DNA from: Oribacterium sinus | Lineage (GTDB): Bacteria > Bacillota > Clostridia > Lachnospirales > Lachnospiraceae | Reading direction: 5' to 3' | Assembly (NCBI RefSeq): GCF_014202695.1 | Contig: NZ_JACHHH010000003.1 | Location: 62,001 to 126,000, forward strand | Length of the DNA stretch: 64,000 nt | Shown: in pieces, positions 32,931 through 41,622 of the stretch | Numbering within the stretch: the first letter of the stretch is position 1 | Layout: the number at the start of each line of letters is the position of its first letter | The notes under the pieces: model-generated | The model's input: the letters and a program-made list of their open reading frames with translations, nothing else | What the model was told of the DNA's origin: nothing | Database searches by the model: none | Program-made: the position numbers and the translations under genes

Positions 32931-33470
32931 CTAGGCCATTGCCGCAATTTCTTCTTGAAAGAGAGCATGCTTTCTCTGATAAGCTAAAAGAAAGGGTTTT
33001 TCCAAAATTCTTTTGAGAAGAATATGAAAATACTTTTCCTTCCCCATAGGCTTTACCAGTACAGTAGGTACTTCCGCACGATTTCCGCCCAAGATATCCG
33101 TAAACAGCTGATCGCCAAAAAAGAGCGCCTGCTCCTTTGCTATCCCAAACTGCTCCACTGCCTGTAAATACGCCTTCGCTTTAGGCTTTCCCGCATTGGG
33201 AATAACCAAATCCGCATGAACCCTGTCTTGAAATGCCTCCACTCTTTCTACTCCGTTATTGGAAAGTACCGCAGTTTTAAAACCGGCAGCCTGCATCCGA
33301 TGAAACAGGGCCACCGTTTCTTCTCTGGCAGGCTCATCATGCAGCACCAAAGTATTATCAATGTCAAAAAGCAATGCTCGATAGCCCTTTTGATACAGCT
33401 TTTCAAAGTCTAAGGTGTAGATGGAAGAAATGGAAAAACAGGGAAATAGTGCAAATGTCTTATTTTTCAA
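32931..33470 (-). CDS. yqeG: YqeG family HAD IIIA-type phosphatase
   Basis: A 179-aa haloacid-dehalogenase superfamily phosphatase. The nucleophile motif is LLFDIDNTLVLHD (D-x-D), motif II is AVLSNN, and motif III/IV is the FFGDQLFTDILGGN segment. The order and length match the YqeG subfamily, whose natural substrate is not established; B. subtilis yqeG precedes ribosome-assembly GTPase yqeH. The start overlaps the nrdR stop by 11 bp, indicating translational coupling. Confidence 0.9.
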   Translation of the reverse strand: MKNKTFALFPCFSISSIYTLDFEKLYQKGYRALLFDIDNTLVLHDEPAREETVALFHRMQAAGFKTAVLSNNGVERVEAFQDRVHADLVIPNAGKPKAKAYLQAVEQFGIAKEQALFFGDQLFTDILGGNRAEVPTVLVKPMGKEKYFHILLKRILEKPFLLAYQRKHALFQEEIAAMA

Positions 33471-33945
33471 GTTCTTTTCCCTCCGTCTTTAAGCCTCCTC
33501 CTAGAAGCTTTCCGATTTCCTCCATAAAGGTGTTGATATCTTTAAATTCTCTGTAGACAGAGGCAAAACGCACATAGGCCACCTGATCCAGGTTTTTCAA
33601 CCTTTCCATCACCATTTCCCCGATGGTATCGGTGCTGACTTCCTTACTTTCCTGATGAAAAATTACACTTTCAATCTCATCCACCAAGGCGGAGATTTGC
33701 TTAGGAGAAATGGGGCGCTTATGGCAGGAACGAAGAATTCCCCCTTCCAGCTTGGAACGGTCATAGGGCACACGACTTTCGTCCTTTTTCACCACCATAA
33801 AGGGAAGGGTTTCCGTCTTCTCAAAGGTGGTAAAACGCTTTCCGCAAACCTCACATTGTCTTCTTCTGCGGATGGCCGTATTATCATCAGCCGGACGGGA
33901 GTCAATGACTCGGGTATCCTCCGCGTTACAAAAGGGGCACTTCAT
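33460..33945 (-). CDS. nrdR: Transcriptional repressor NrdR
   Basis: A 161-aa regulator of ribonucleotide reductase genes. It has an N-terminal zinc ribbon (CPFC at 3-6 and CEVC at 31-34) and a central ATP-cone (PFMVVKKDESRVPYDRSKL onward). It senses dATP/ATP and represses nrd operons at paired NrdR boxes; no nrd gene is in the window. AAGGAGG precedes the ATG. It overlaps yqeG and follows the DUF975 gene by 9 bp. Confidence 0.96.
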   Translation of the reverse strand: MKCPFCNAEDTRVIDSRPADDNTAIRRRRQCEVCGKRFTTFEKTETLPFMVVKKDESRVPYDRSKLEGGILRSCHKRPISPKQISALVDEIESVIFHQESKEVSTDTIGEMVMERLKNLDQVAYVRFASVYREFKDINTFMEEIGKLLGGGLKTEGKELEK

Positions 33946-33954
33946 ACTTCCTCC

Positions 33955-35298
33955 TTATTCCTCATAGTCGGTATACTGTCTTCTGGCTTCTTCAAAACTC
34001 ATTTTATGATTGGGATCCTGCTTGCTTTCCCCATCGGCTTCCGGCTTGCTTTCCCCATCGCTTTCAGGCTTATTTTCCTCATCGCTTTCAGGCTTATTTT
34101 CCTCATCGCTTTCAGGCTTATTTTCGATGGCAGTCTCCTGCTTCACCTCTGTGGCTTCCGTTCCTGCGGCAGCGGTATCTTGCTCCACCCCGCCGGCTTC
34201 CATTCCTTCCCCGGCAGTCTCCAACGCTCCAATCAAGTTTCGCTCTTCCTGGTCCTCGGAGATTACCACAGAAAAGCCTCCTTCGTTTTCATTAGGCTGT
34301 TTTGTATAAGCTCCTTCGACTATTGCGGAATGTTCTGTAGAAGCTCCTTCGACTGTTGCGGAATGTTCTGTAGAAGCTCCTTCAACTATTGAGGACTGTT
34401 CTGTAGGAGCCGCTTCAACCGTTGAGGGCTGCTGTTCGGAAACCACAGGCTCTTCATGTCTATGATAGGCGTCTCTGTTCGTAGCGCTTATCGTTGAAAA
34501 ATCCCCTGCTCCCTTTCGATAAATTAAAGCCTGCACAAAGCCCATGTAAGGAAGCAGATAAATGGATAAATACAAAAACAACACAAAAATGGGTAAAGCC
34601 GGAGATTTTAGAATAAAGGACCACATTACCGCAATAAATCCGGCAACGGAAGTTACCAAAGAAAAATACAGAATTTGACGGAAATAAGAGAACTTCTGGC
34701 CCTTCATTACCGCAACACTTTTTTTCATATTCTGCCAAAGGCTATTTCCCTCTCCATCCCAGACGGTAAAGAAGGTCATATCAAAGAAAAGGGAGAAGAA
34801 GATTAAAACCGCAAAGCTTACTCCGTAATAGGACCAGTAAATGAGTCCTTCTCCCAAGAAGTAATCTATCACTTCCTGCCCTAAGGAAATCACCGTGGAA
34901 AAGAGAAAAGCCAAGATACTAAAGCCCAGCATTCTTCCCAACAGGGGGAAGGAATTGGGATGAAAGCCGTAAAAAATCATAGCGGCATTCACCTTCTTTT
35001 CTCCCCTGGACATCTCCAGCAACATTTTTCGAAAAGAGAATCCCAATACAATAAAGTAAAAAATACACACAAAAACATATAAAGCAAAGAGGATTCCCGT
35101 AAGACTAAGACCGATTCCTCTCCTTAGCTCTCCCAAAGAAAAATCTCCGGTAAAGAGGATGAAAGGGTTAAGGAGAGAAGAAAAGAGCATGGTCAAAAGA
35201 ACGAAGCCCAATAATCCTGCTATATAGGAAAGAAAAATCGTAAACCAATTTTCCCTCCAAAATTTTCTTGCCACCCTTCTCATGTCTTTATTTTTCAT
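33955..35298 (-). CDS. DUF975 family membrane protein with repetitive acidic tail
   Basis: A 447-aa protein. The first about 260 residues hold six or so hydrophobic segments typical of the DUF975 family (start KNKDMRRVARKFWRENW, internal YWSYYGVSF). The rest is a hydrophilic tail with two repeat arrays: an 11-residue VEGASTEHSAT-type repeat (33 bp, 34304-34427) and an 8-residue EENKPESD repeat (24 bp, 34031-34126). The tail is probably cytoplasmic and disordered; DUF975 function is unknown. A TTG precedes the chosen ATG at 35298 by two codons; AAGGGA is about 9 bases upstream. Confidence 0.75.
   Translation of the reverse strand: MKNKDMRRVARKFWRENWFTIFLSYIAGLLGFVLLTMLFSSLLNPFILFTGDFSLGELRRGIGLSLTGILFALYVFVCIFYFIVLGFSFRKMLLEMSRGEKKVNAAMIFYGFHPNSFPLLGRMLGFSILAFLFSTVISLGQEVIDYFLGEGLIYWSYYGVSFAVLIFFSLFFDMTFFTVWDGEGNSLWQNMKKSVAVMKGQKFSYFRQILYFSLVTSVAGFIAVMWSFILKSPALPIFVLFLYLSIYLLPYMGFVQALIYRKGAGDFSTISATNRDAYHRHEEPVVSEQQPSTVEAAPTEQSSIVEGASTEHSATVEGASTEHSAIVEGAYTKQPNENEGGFSVVISEDQEERNLIGALETAGEGMEAGGVEQDTAAAGTEATEVKQETAIENKPESDEENKPESDEENKPESDGESKPEADGESKQDPNHKMSFEEARRQYTDYEE
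34031..34126. repeat. 24-bp tandem repeat, 4 copies, inside the DUF975 gene
   Basis: Four consecutive 24-bp units (TCATCGCTTTCAGGCTTATT plus four bases) keep the reading frame and encode EENKPESD-like octapeptides. The first unit is the most divergent. Confidence 0.9.
34304..34427. repeat. 33-bp tandem repeat, nearly 4 copies, inside the DUF975 gene
   Basis: Units of 33 bp (GTAGAAGCTCCTTCGACTGT and 13 more bases), the last one partial, encode an 11-residue repeat. The frame is kept throughout. Confidence 0.9.
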
Positions 35299-35325
35299 AT
35301 ACAAAAATCCCTTCTGATAATCAAA

Positions 35326-35382
35326 ATGGGACTATGAAAAAGGGAAGTCGGGATTCCCCTTTCCGCTTTTTCACAGTCCCAT
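35326..35382 (-). terminator. Terminator of the metN-metI-metQ operon
   Basis: ATGGGACTATGAAAAAG pairs with CTTTTTCACAGTCCCAT (one mismatch), followed by TTTTG on the minus strand. It lies 14 bp past the metQ stop, before the DUF975 gene. Confidence 0.85.
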
Positions 35383-35395
35383 GTTCACTTTGTTT

Positions 35396-36307
35396 TTATT
35401 GAATAGGTACTACTCCGCCATCATACTTCTTGTTGATAAAGTCCTGAATTTCCTTGGACTGTAATACTTCCACAAGAGTCTTTGCCCATTCTGCATCCTT
35501 ATTCTTCTCTGCTACGGCAACGATGTTTGCGTAAGTCTGAGCAGCCTCGGAATCAGCCTTCTCCACAACTAAAGCATCAGATGGCTTAAGGTTTGCCTGA
35601 AGTGCAAAGTTTCCGTTCATACAAGCAAAGTCTACGGAATCCAAAGAACGAGGAATCTGTGCAGCCTCTACCTCATATAACTCGATGTTGTGAGGATTCT
35701 CTACCACATCCTGCTTGGTTGCGGTAAGACCTGCCCCATCCTTTAATTTGATGATACCGTTGTCCTGAAGCAGTAACAGTGCTCTTGCCTCATTTGTAGT
35801 ATCGTTGGGAACTGCAATCTTAGCGCCGTCCTTAAGTTCCTTTAAATCCTTGGACTGTCCTGCATAGATTCCGAATGGCTCATAGTGAACCTTTCCTACG
35901 GAAACAACCTTGGTATTCTTTTCCTTATTAAACTCCTCTAAGTAAGGAAGATGCTGGAAGTAGTTGGCATCGATTTCTCCCTGATCTGTAGCCAGGTTTG
36001 GCTGTACATAGTCGTTGTAGGTAACGATTTCGATTTCCACGCCCTTCTTCTTTAAAGCATCCTTTGCAGCCTCTAAAATCTCTGCATGGGGGCTGGGTGT
36101 AGCACCGATTTTAATCTTTACGGTCTCTCCCGCTTCAGCCTTCTCTGTAGCTTTCTCTGTTTCTCCGGCCTTCTCGGAAGCCTTTTCAGAAGCGGCCTCG
36201 GTCTGCTTCTCACTCTCCGCCTTAGTTTCTGCCTTCTGTCCTCCACATGCTACAAGCCCAAAGGCCAAAGCAAGGGATGCCACAAGCACGCCAATTTTCT
36301 TTTTCAT
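35396..36307 (-). CDS. metQ: Methionine ABC transporter substrate-binding lipoprotein
   Basis: A 303-aa MetQ/NlpA family lipoprotein. The signal peptide ends in the lipobox LVAC (C21). An A/E/K/T-rich linker is followed by the NlpA domain with IGATPSPHAEILEAAKD, YFQHLPYLEEFN and the typical IAVPNDTTNEARALLLLQ. It captures methionine for MetNI. GAGGAG lies four bases before the ATG. It is the last gene of the metN-metI-metQ unit, with a 228-bp gap after metI in which I see nothing definite. Confidence 0.93.
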   Translation of the reverse strand: MKKKIGVLVASLALAFGLVACGGQKAETKAESEKQTEAASEKASEKAGETEKATEKAEAGETVKIKIGATPSPHAEILEAAKDALKKKGVEIEIVTYNDYVQPNLATDQGEIDANYFQHLPYLEEFNKEKNTKVVSVGKVHYEPFGIYAGQSKDLKELKDGAKIAVPNDTTNEARALLLLQDNGIIKLKDGAGLTATKQDVVENPHNIELYEVEAAQIPRSLDSVDFACMNGNFALQANLKPSDALVVEKADSEAAQTYANIVAVAEKNKDAEWAKTLVEVLQSKEIQDFINKKYDGGVVPIQ

Positions 36308-36535
36308 AAAACTCCTCTTTCTCTCCCTTTAGGGAGAATCCTTTCCTTCCCATAGGAAAATGTTCTTCTACTCTATTCCTTGGGTGTGCTCCCTGTTGAA
36401 AAGTCCTTTTCAACTCCCCTATGGTATAAGAAAAAATAGAAAAAAGCAAGAACTCTGAATTTAATTCAATTTTATAAATTTTCCCTAAAGCCTCTATCCC
36501 AGCTTTTCCAAAGACTGCTAAATGGTCTAAATTTC

Positions 36536-37210
36536 TTAATTCAACTTTCCTCTTTTATCGCTGTACTTCGCCAGTCTCATCCAGAATTCCTGTACCAGCT
36601 GAACAATAACCACCAGCACCACCACTGCAATCAGCATCATATCCGTCTGGTAACGATAGTAACCATAGTTTAAGGCAATGGCTCCCAAACCGCCACCCCC
36701 TACAAAGCCCGCCATAGCGGAATAAGAAAGAATAGAGGTCATACAAATTGCCGCTCCCACATAGAGACTGGGTCTGGCCTCCGGAAGCAAAACCTTAAAA
36801 ATAATCTGAAAGCTGTCGGATCCCATGGATTTCGCCGCTTCAATCACTCCGCTGTCCACTTCTTTCAAGGAAGATTCCACCATTCTGGCTATATAGGGTG
36901 CGGAAGCAATTACCAGAGGCGGAATAATCGCCTTAGGTCCCAGCGTCGTATGCACCAAAGCCTTAGTGATGGGAAGCACCATAACCAAAAGAATCAGGAA
37001 GGGGATGGTTCGGAAAATGTTAGTGAAAAATCCGAGAATCCCATGAATAATCTTATTCGGTGCAATACTGCCCTCCTCCGTTACCACCAAAATCACCCCC
37101 AAAGGGATACCGATGGCATAGGAAATCAAAGTGGAAATACTTACCATATATAAGGTTGCCAATGTCTCCTTGGAAAAAAGTGCCAGAAGCTCCTTTAAAC
37201 TCATGCTCAT
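36536..37210 (-). CDS. metI: Methionine ABC transporter permease
   Basis: A 224-aa inner-membrane permease with five hydrophobic segments. It matches MetI: TLYMVSISTLISYAIGIPLG near the N-terminus, a coupling EAA-type loop (EAAKSMGSDSFQIIFKVLLPEARPS) and GFVGGGGLGAIALNYGYYRYQ. The start overlaps the metN stop as ATGA, a standard coupling. GGAGGTG precedes the ATG. Confidence 0.94.
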   Translation of the reverse strand: MSMSLKELLALFSKETLATLYMVSISTLISYAIGIPLGVILVVTEEGSIAPNKIIHGILGFFTNIFRTIPFLILLVMVLPITKALVHTTLGPKAIIPPLVIASAPYIARMVESSLKEVDSGVIEAAKSMGSDSFQIIFKVLLPEARPSLYVGAAICMTSILSYSAMAGFVGGGGLGAIALNYGYYRYQTDMMLIAVVVLVVIVQLVQEFWMRLAKYSDKRGKLN

Positions 37211-38322
37211 GAATGCACCTCCTCATACAGAATTCCTCTTTCCTTTAGGAAGCTGAGAATCTGGAATTCATCCTCCGGATTCTCCGGCAGCTCTATAATC
37301 ATCTGCCCCATGGCAATATTATCCACATCTTTGGTATTGGCAAAGAGAATATTCACCGGTGCTTTGGCGGAAAGAATCATTTCCGAAATCACAGGCTCAT
37401 GGGCGGAACGTCCGTCAAAAACCAAACGAATGCGCTTTCCGGTACCGAATCGAGTTTCCTTCTCTCCCTCTCCCAAAATCAGCTTTCTTCCGATTTCCGA
37501 CTTAGGGGAACGGAAAACCTCCTTCACCGAGCCTGCTTCCGCAATCCGGCTGTGATCGATAATGGCCACCTCATCACAAATGGCTTCAATCACGGACATC
37601 TGGTGGGTAATCAAAATAATGGTCACCCCCATCTCCCGATTGATCTTCTTCAGCAATTCCAGAATCTGCTCTGTAGTTTTAGGATCCAAGGCAGAGGTCG
37701 CCTCATCACAGAGCAAGACCTCCGGTTTTGTCGCCAAGGCTCTGGCGATGGCTACTCTTTGCTTCTGTCCTCCGGAAAGCTGGGAAGGGTGACTGTACTC
37801 CCTTCCCTCTAAACCCACCATCGCCAAAAGCTCCTTCGCCCTCTCCAGTCTTGCCTTCCTTTTCTTAACGTAGGAAATAGGACCGCCTTTATGGGAAATT
37901 TCCAGGGGGTAGCTGACATTTTTCAACAAATTTCTCTGCTCAAGAAGATTAAACTGCTGAAAAATCATGCCCATGTTCTGCCGCATAGCAAGAATTTCCC
38001 TTTGCTTCATGGAGCCCAGGCTCTGCCCTCGGAAATAAATCTGTCCACTACTGGGCTTTTCCAAGTAGTTGATACAACGAACCAAGGTGGATTTTCCGGC
38101 ACCGGAAAGACCGATAATACCCTGAATGCTTCCTCTTCGGATAGACAAATCAATCTGATCCAATGCCACAAAGTCCTCACCGTCGCTTTTAAAGGTCTTG
38201 CCAAGCCCCTTGATTTCTATAATATTTTCATTCTTCAACTCTTCCCCGGAACCCTCTGCTGTATAGTTCTCTTTCGGAAGAGCATCGTTTTTCACAATCG
38301 CTTCTGTCATTTTATCTTCCAT
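37207..38322 (-). CDS. metN: Methionine ABC transporter ATP-binding protein
   Basis: A 371-aa MetN-type ATPase. Walker A is GLSGAGKST, the signature LSGGQKQRVAIARAL, Walker B LLCDEATSALD. The C-terminus is the NIL regulatory domain through which intracellular methionine inhibits transport. The exact start is uncertain: ATGs at 38322 and 38310 both have weak GGA sites, and a TTG at 38355 would overlap pepV. An N-terminal extension of about 35 residues before the ATPase domain is longer than usual. No SAM riboswitch or T-box was recognised upstream. Confidence 0.92.
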   Translation of the reverse strand: MEDKMTEAIVKNDALPKENYTAEGSGEELKNENIIEIKGLGKTFKSDGEDFVALDQIDLSIRRGSIQGIIGLSGAGKSTLVRCINYLEKPSSGQIYFRGQSLGSMKQREILAMRQNMGMIFQQFNLLEQRNLLKNVSYPLEISHKGGPISYVKKRKARLERAKELLAMVGLEGREYSHPSQLSGGQKQRVAIARALATKPEVLLCDEATSALDPKTTEQILELLKKINREMGVTIILITHQMSVIEAICDEVAIIDHSRIAEAGSVKEVFRSPKSEIGRKLILGEGEKETRFGTGKRIRLVFDGRSAHEPVISEMILSAKAPVNILFANTKDVDNIAMGQMIIELPENPEDEFQILSFLKERGILYEEVHS

Positions 38323-38345
38323 AAATATCCCGGTGCTTCGCCGGA

Positions 38346-39731
38346 TTATTGGCAAAGCGCCAAAATTGCCTCTCCGTAAATTTCTGCCGCCAAAAGTAGA
38401 TCCTTTACCTTAATCCACTCATCAGCCCCGTGCATTCTGGTGTCCACATCCGGAAGAACCGCTCCGAAGGCTACGCCATTTTCCACATCGTGCACATAGG
38501 TACCGCCACCGATTGCCAGGCACTCTCCCTTTAATCCGGTCACCTTCTCGTAAACAGAGAGAAGATTCTGTACAAAGGGGGAATCGGAGGGTACATAGTG
38601 GGGAGGAATCATTCCCTTGGTTTCAAATTGGAAGCCCTTGGCTTCTACATTTTTTCTTGCGGTATTTACACAATTCTCCTCCGTAGCACAGATAGGCACT
38701 CGGGAATCATAGGTAAAACGAAGCTCTTCTCCGTCAATGGCATAGATATCCAAGGTACAGGTTAAATCCTTACTTTCCTTATCCTCCATCTTAATGCCCA
38801 AGCCGGAGCCGTCGGTCTTTCCATAAGGGAAAAGTTCCAAAAGATGCTGTAAATCCTGCTTCAGCTCTGCTCCGATAGAGGGAAGCTTTGCGGCAAAAAT
38901 CACCGCTGCAAGACCTGCATTTTTTCCAAGATAGGGAGTTGCCGCATGGGCGGAGGTTCCGATTACCGTAACCTCATTGCCGTTTTTACTGATCTTTACC
39001 TGACACTGCTCTTCCACCGCCTGCTTTGCAGCTTGGAACTCCTCTTCTCCTAATGCAGAGAAAACAAGTACAGCTTTCTGCGGTACCGCATTTACCGCAA
39101 TTCCCGCCTTTAAGGAAAGAAGACTGCTCTCCTCCTTCCCTCTTTTCTTGAAAATTGTTCCTCTGAACTGTCCCTTTTCCACGTTAATGATGGGGAACTC
39201 CGCATCCGGAGTAAAGCTCATCTCTCCCGCCTTCTCCCGGGCATAGTAATACTCCAAATCCTTGGAACCGGTCTCTTCATTGGTTCCCATAATCATACGA
39301 ATTCCCTTCTTCAGGGGGTAGCCAAGCTCCTTTACCGCACGCATAGCATAAAGTCCCGCAAGCATCGGTCCCTTATCGTCACTGACGCCACGTCCGTAGA
39401 CAATTCCATCCTTTTCCAGCATTTTAAAGGGCTCGGTAATCTCCCAACCTTCTCCTGCAGGAACTACATCCAAGTGTGCCAAGATATCCAGACTTCTGGG
39501 AAGCTTTGCATCCAAATCCGCTGTTCCCACATAGTTTTCCATATTGTTTACGGAGAAACCATAGCCTTCGCAAAGGGACAATGCCTCCTCTAAAGCCTTC
39601 TTGGGGCCTTCTCCGAAGGGGGCTCCCGGCTTTGTCTCTCCCTGCACGGAATCGATGGCAATCAGTCTGCCTAAGTCCTTAACGAATTCCTCCTCATGCT
39701 CTGCCAACCAAGTTTTGATACTCTTTTCCAT
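38346..39731 (-). CDS. pepV: Dipeptidase PepV-like, M20 family
   Basis: A 461-aa zinc metallopeptidase of the M20 family (PepV/carnosinase-like) hydrolysing dipeptides. Metal-binding motifs are LDILAHLDVVPAGEGW (H and D), GRGVSDDKGPMLAGL, MGTNEETGSKDL (E-E) and FTPDAEFPI. The C-terminal HGADEWIKVKDLLLAAEIYG carries the last histidine ligand. AAGGAAGG precedes the ATG. It lies 23 bp before metN, so amino-acid salvage and methionine import may share a transcript. Confidence 0.93.
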   Translation of the reverse strand: MEKSIKTWLAEHEEEFVKDLGRLIAIDSVQGETKPGAPFGEGPKKALEEALSLCEGYGFSVNNMENYVGTADLDAKLPRSLDILAHLDVVPAGEGWEITEPFKMLEKDGIVYGRGVSDDKGPMLAGLYAMRAVKELGYPLKKGIRMIMGTNEETGSKDLEYYYAREKAGEMSFTPDAEFPIINVEKGQFRGTIFKKRGKEESSLLSLKAGIAVNAVPQKAVLVFSALGEEEFQAAKQAVEEQCQVKISKNGNEVTVIGTSAHAATPYLGKNAGLAAVIFAAKLPSIGAELKQDLQHLLELFPYGKTDGSGLGIKMEDKESKDLTCTLDIYAIDGEELRFTYDSRVPICATEENCVNTARKNVEAKGFQFETKGMIPPHYVPSDSPFVQNLLSVYEKVTGLKGECLAIGGGTYVHDVENGVAFGAVLPDVDTRMHGADEWIKVKDLLLAAEIYGEAILALCQ

Positions 39732-39752
39732 AAGGTCCTTCCTTTCTTTGTG

Positions 39753-39792
39753 CTTCTATGCTGTTAAATATACTTCTATGCTGTTAAATATA
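39753..39792. repeat. 20-bp direct repeat, two copies, upstream of pepV
   Basis: CTTCTATGCTGTTAAATATA occurs twice back to back in the prfC-pepV gap. No function is evident. Confidence 0.7.
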
Positions 39793-39843
39793 CTTTTTTA
39801 CCTTAAGGCTATTGCACTGATTATCTTGTTATTCCTGTTATGT

Positions 39844-41436
39844 TTAGTTTCTGGAGAACTCGCTGAGCTTTAGATTTTCATTTCTATCCAAAACCATACC
39901 GATGGACCAGGGATGGGCGAAAAGCAATAAAGGTCTATCCTTTAAGTCCTTTACCAGCTTCATATCAGAGGTTCCGGAAATGGCGGAAACATCTATTTCC
40001 GTATAATTTTCAATCCAGCGAATATGTTCGTAGGGAAGCATTTCCAATCGCACATCCACATTATACTCGTTTTTCAGACGGTAGCTTAATACTTCAAATT
40101 GCAGGGATCCTACAACACCTACAATTATCTCCTCCATACCGCTGTTATACTCCTGAAAAATCTGAATGGCACCTTCCTGCGCAATCTGAGAAACCCCCTT
40201 TAGGAACTGCTTTCTCTTCATGGTATCAATCTGTCGTACTCTGGCAAAATGCTCCGGAGCGAAGGTGGGAATTCCCTCGTAGACAAACTTTTTGTTGGAA
40301 AGCTCCAGGGTATCTCCGATAGAAAAGATTCCCGGATCAAAAACACCGATAATGTCTCCTCCATAGGCCTTATCCACGATTTTTCGCTCGTCTGCCATCA
40401 TCTGGGTAGGCTGGGAAAGCTTCACCTTTCTGCCTCCCTGAATATGGTTTACTTCCATTCCCGCATCAAATTCTCCGGAGCAGATCCGCATAAAAGCCAC
40501 TCTATCACGGTGCTTTGGGTCCATATTGGCCTGAATTTTAAAGACAAAGGCGGAAAATGCCTCTTCCACCGGATCAATCATGCCCTGGTCGGACTTTCTG
40601 GGAAGGGGAGACTTGGTCATCGATAGGAAATGCTGTAGGAAGGTCTCCACACCAAAGTTGGTTAAGGCAGAACCGAAGAATACCGGAGTAAGTTCTCCCG
40701 CATCCACTCTCTTCTCATCAAAGGCATCTGCAGCGCCATCCAAAAGCTCCAAGTCTTCCTGCAGCTTTTCAAAGTACTCCTGAGAAATATGATTGGGAAG
40801 CTCCGGATCGTTATACTCAAAAACTTCCTTTTCTACCGCCTTCTTTCCTCCCGCATTGCTGTGGAAAAGGCTGACCTGCTCGGTTTCTCTGTCATACACG
40901 CCCTTAAAGTTATGGCCGCAGCCGATGGGCCAGTTAATAGGGCAGGTTCTGATTCCCAATACCTCCTCAATTTCATCCAAAAGGGCATAAGGGTCTCTGG
41001 CCTCTCTATCAAACTTATTGATGAAGGTAAAAATAGGGATATGTCGCATAACACAGACTTTAAAGAGCTTAATGGTCTGGGGCTCCACACCCTTTGCTCC
41101 GTCAATCACCATCACCGCACTGTCTGCCGCCATCAAGGTTCTATAGGTATCCTCCGAGAAATCCTGGTGTCCCGGGGTGTCCAGAATATTAATGCATTTT
41201 CCGTCATAATTAAACTGGAGCACGGAAGAAGTTACCGAAATTCCTCTTTCCTTCTCAATCTCCATCCAGTCGGAAACCGCATGCTTTGCGGACTTTCTTC
41301 CCTTTACCGTTCCTGCCAAGTTGATGGCACCTCCATAGAGAAGAAACTTCTCTGTAAGGGTGGTCTTTCCTGCGTCCGGGTGGGAAATAATCGCAAAGGT
41401 TCTTCTTTTTTCAATTTCTTCTCTTAAATTCGCCAT
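39844..41436 (-). CDS. prfC: Peptide chain release factor 3
   Basis: A 530-aa GTPase that recycles RF1/RF2 from the ribosome after termination. The G1 motif is HPDAGKTT (about 20-27), switch/G3 DTPGHQDF, G4 NKFD. The insert and C-terminal domains match RF3 and not EF-G (PINWPIGCGHNFKGVYDR). AGGAG precedes the ATG. It appears to be its own unit upstream of pepV. Confidence 0.96.
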   Translation of the reverse strand: MANLREEIEKRRTFAIISHPDAGKTTLTEKFLLYGGAINLAGTVKGRKSAKHAVSDWMEIEKERGISVTSSVLQFNYDGKCINILDTPGHQDFSEDTYRTLMAADSAVMVIDGAKGVEPQTIKLFKVCVMRHIPIFTFINKFDREARDPYALLDEIEEVLGIRTCPINWPIGCGHNFKGVYDRETEQVSLFHSNAGGKKAVEKEVFEYNDPELPNHISQEYFEKLQEDLELLDGAADAFDEKRVDAGELTPVFFGSALTNFGVETFLQHFLSMTKSPLPRKSDQGMIDPVEEAFSAFVFKIQANMDPKHRDRVAFMRICSGEFDAGMEVNHIQGGRKVKLSQPTQMMADERKIVDKAYGGDIIGVFDPGIFSIGDTLELSNKKFVYEGIPTFAPEHFARVRQIDTMKRKQFLKGVSQIAQEGAIQIFQEYNSGMEEIIVGVVGSLQFEVLSYRLKNEYNVDVRLEMLPYEHIRWIENYTEIDVSAISGTSDMKLVKDLKDRPLLLFAHPWSIGMVLDRNENLKLSEFSRN

Positions 41437-41485
41437 GGTTCTCCTATTTATATTTACAAACGCTCACTTCAAGCCTAACTAACCT

Positions 41486-41545
41486 GTCTTTTGTCTTTTA
41501 GTCTTTTGTCTTTTAGTCTTTTGTCTTTTAGTCTTTTGTCTCTCT
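41486..41545. repeat. 15-bp tandem repeat, four copies, between ftsZ and prfC
   Basis: GTCTTTTGTCTTTTA repeated four times (the last unit imperfect) in the 3' flank of the dcw cluster. It is pyrimidine-rich on the plus strand and does not code. Confidence 0.9.
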
Positions 41546-41581
41546 ATATCCAAGGAATCCTTAGATTCCTCCTATTACGAT

Positions 41582-41611
41582 AAAAAAGGCTATGCCCTGG
41601 GGACATAGCCT
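41582..41611 (-). terminator. Terminator of the dcw cluster (after ftsZ)
   Basis: AGGCTATG and CATAGCCT form the stem with a GC-rich loop end, followed by six T residues on the minus strand, about 12 bp past the ftsZ stop. Confidence 0.9.
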
Positions 41612-41622
41612 ACTTTCCGCTT

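Noticed and set aside
38323-39843. Expected SAM riboswitch or T-box for the methionine transporter
   Set aside because: metN follows pepV directly and the pepV leader shows only a 20-bp direct repeat; no riboswitch core could be recognised.
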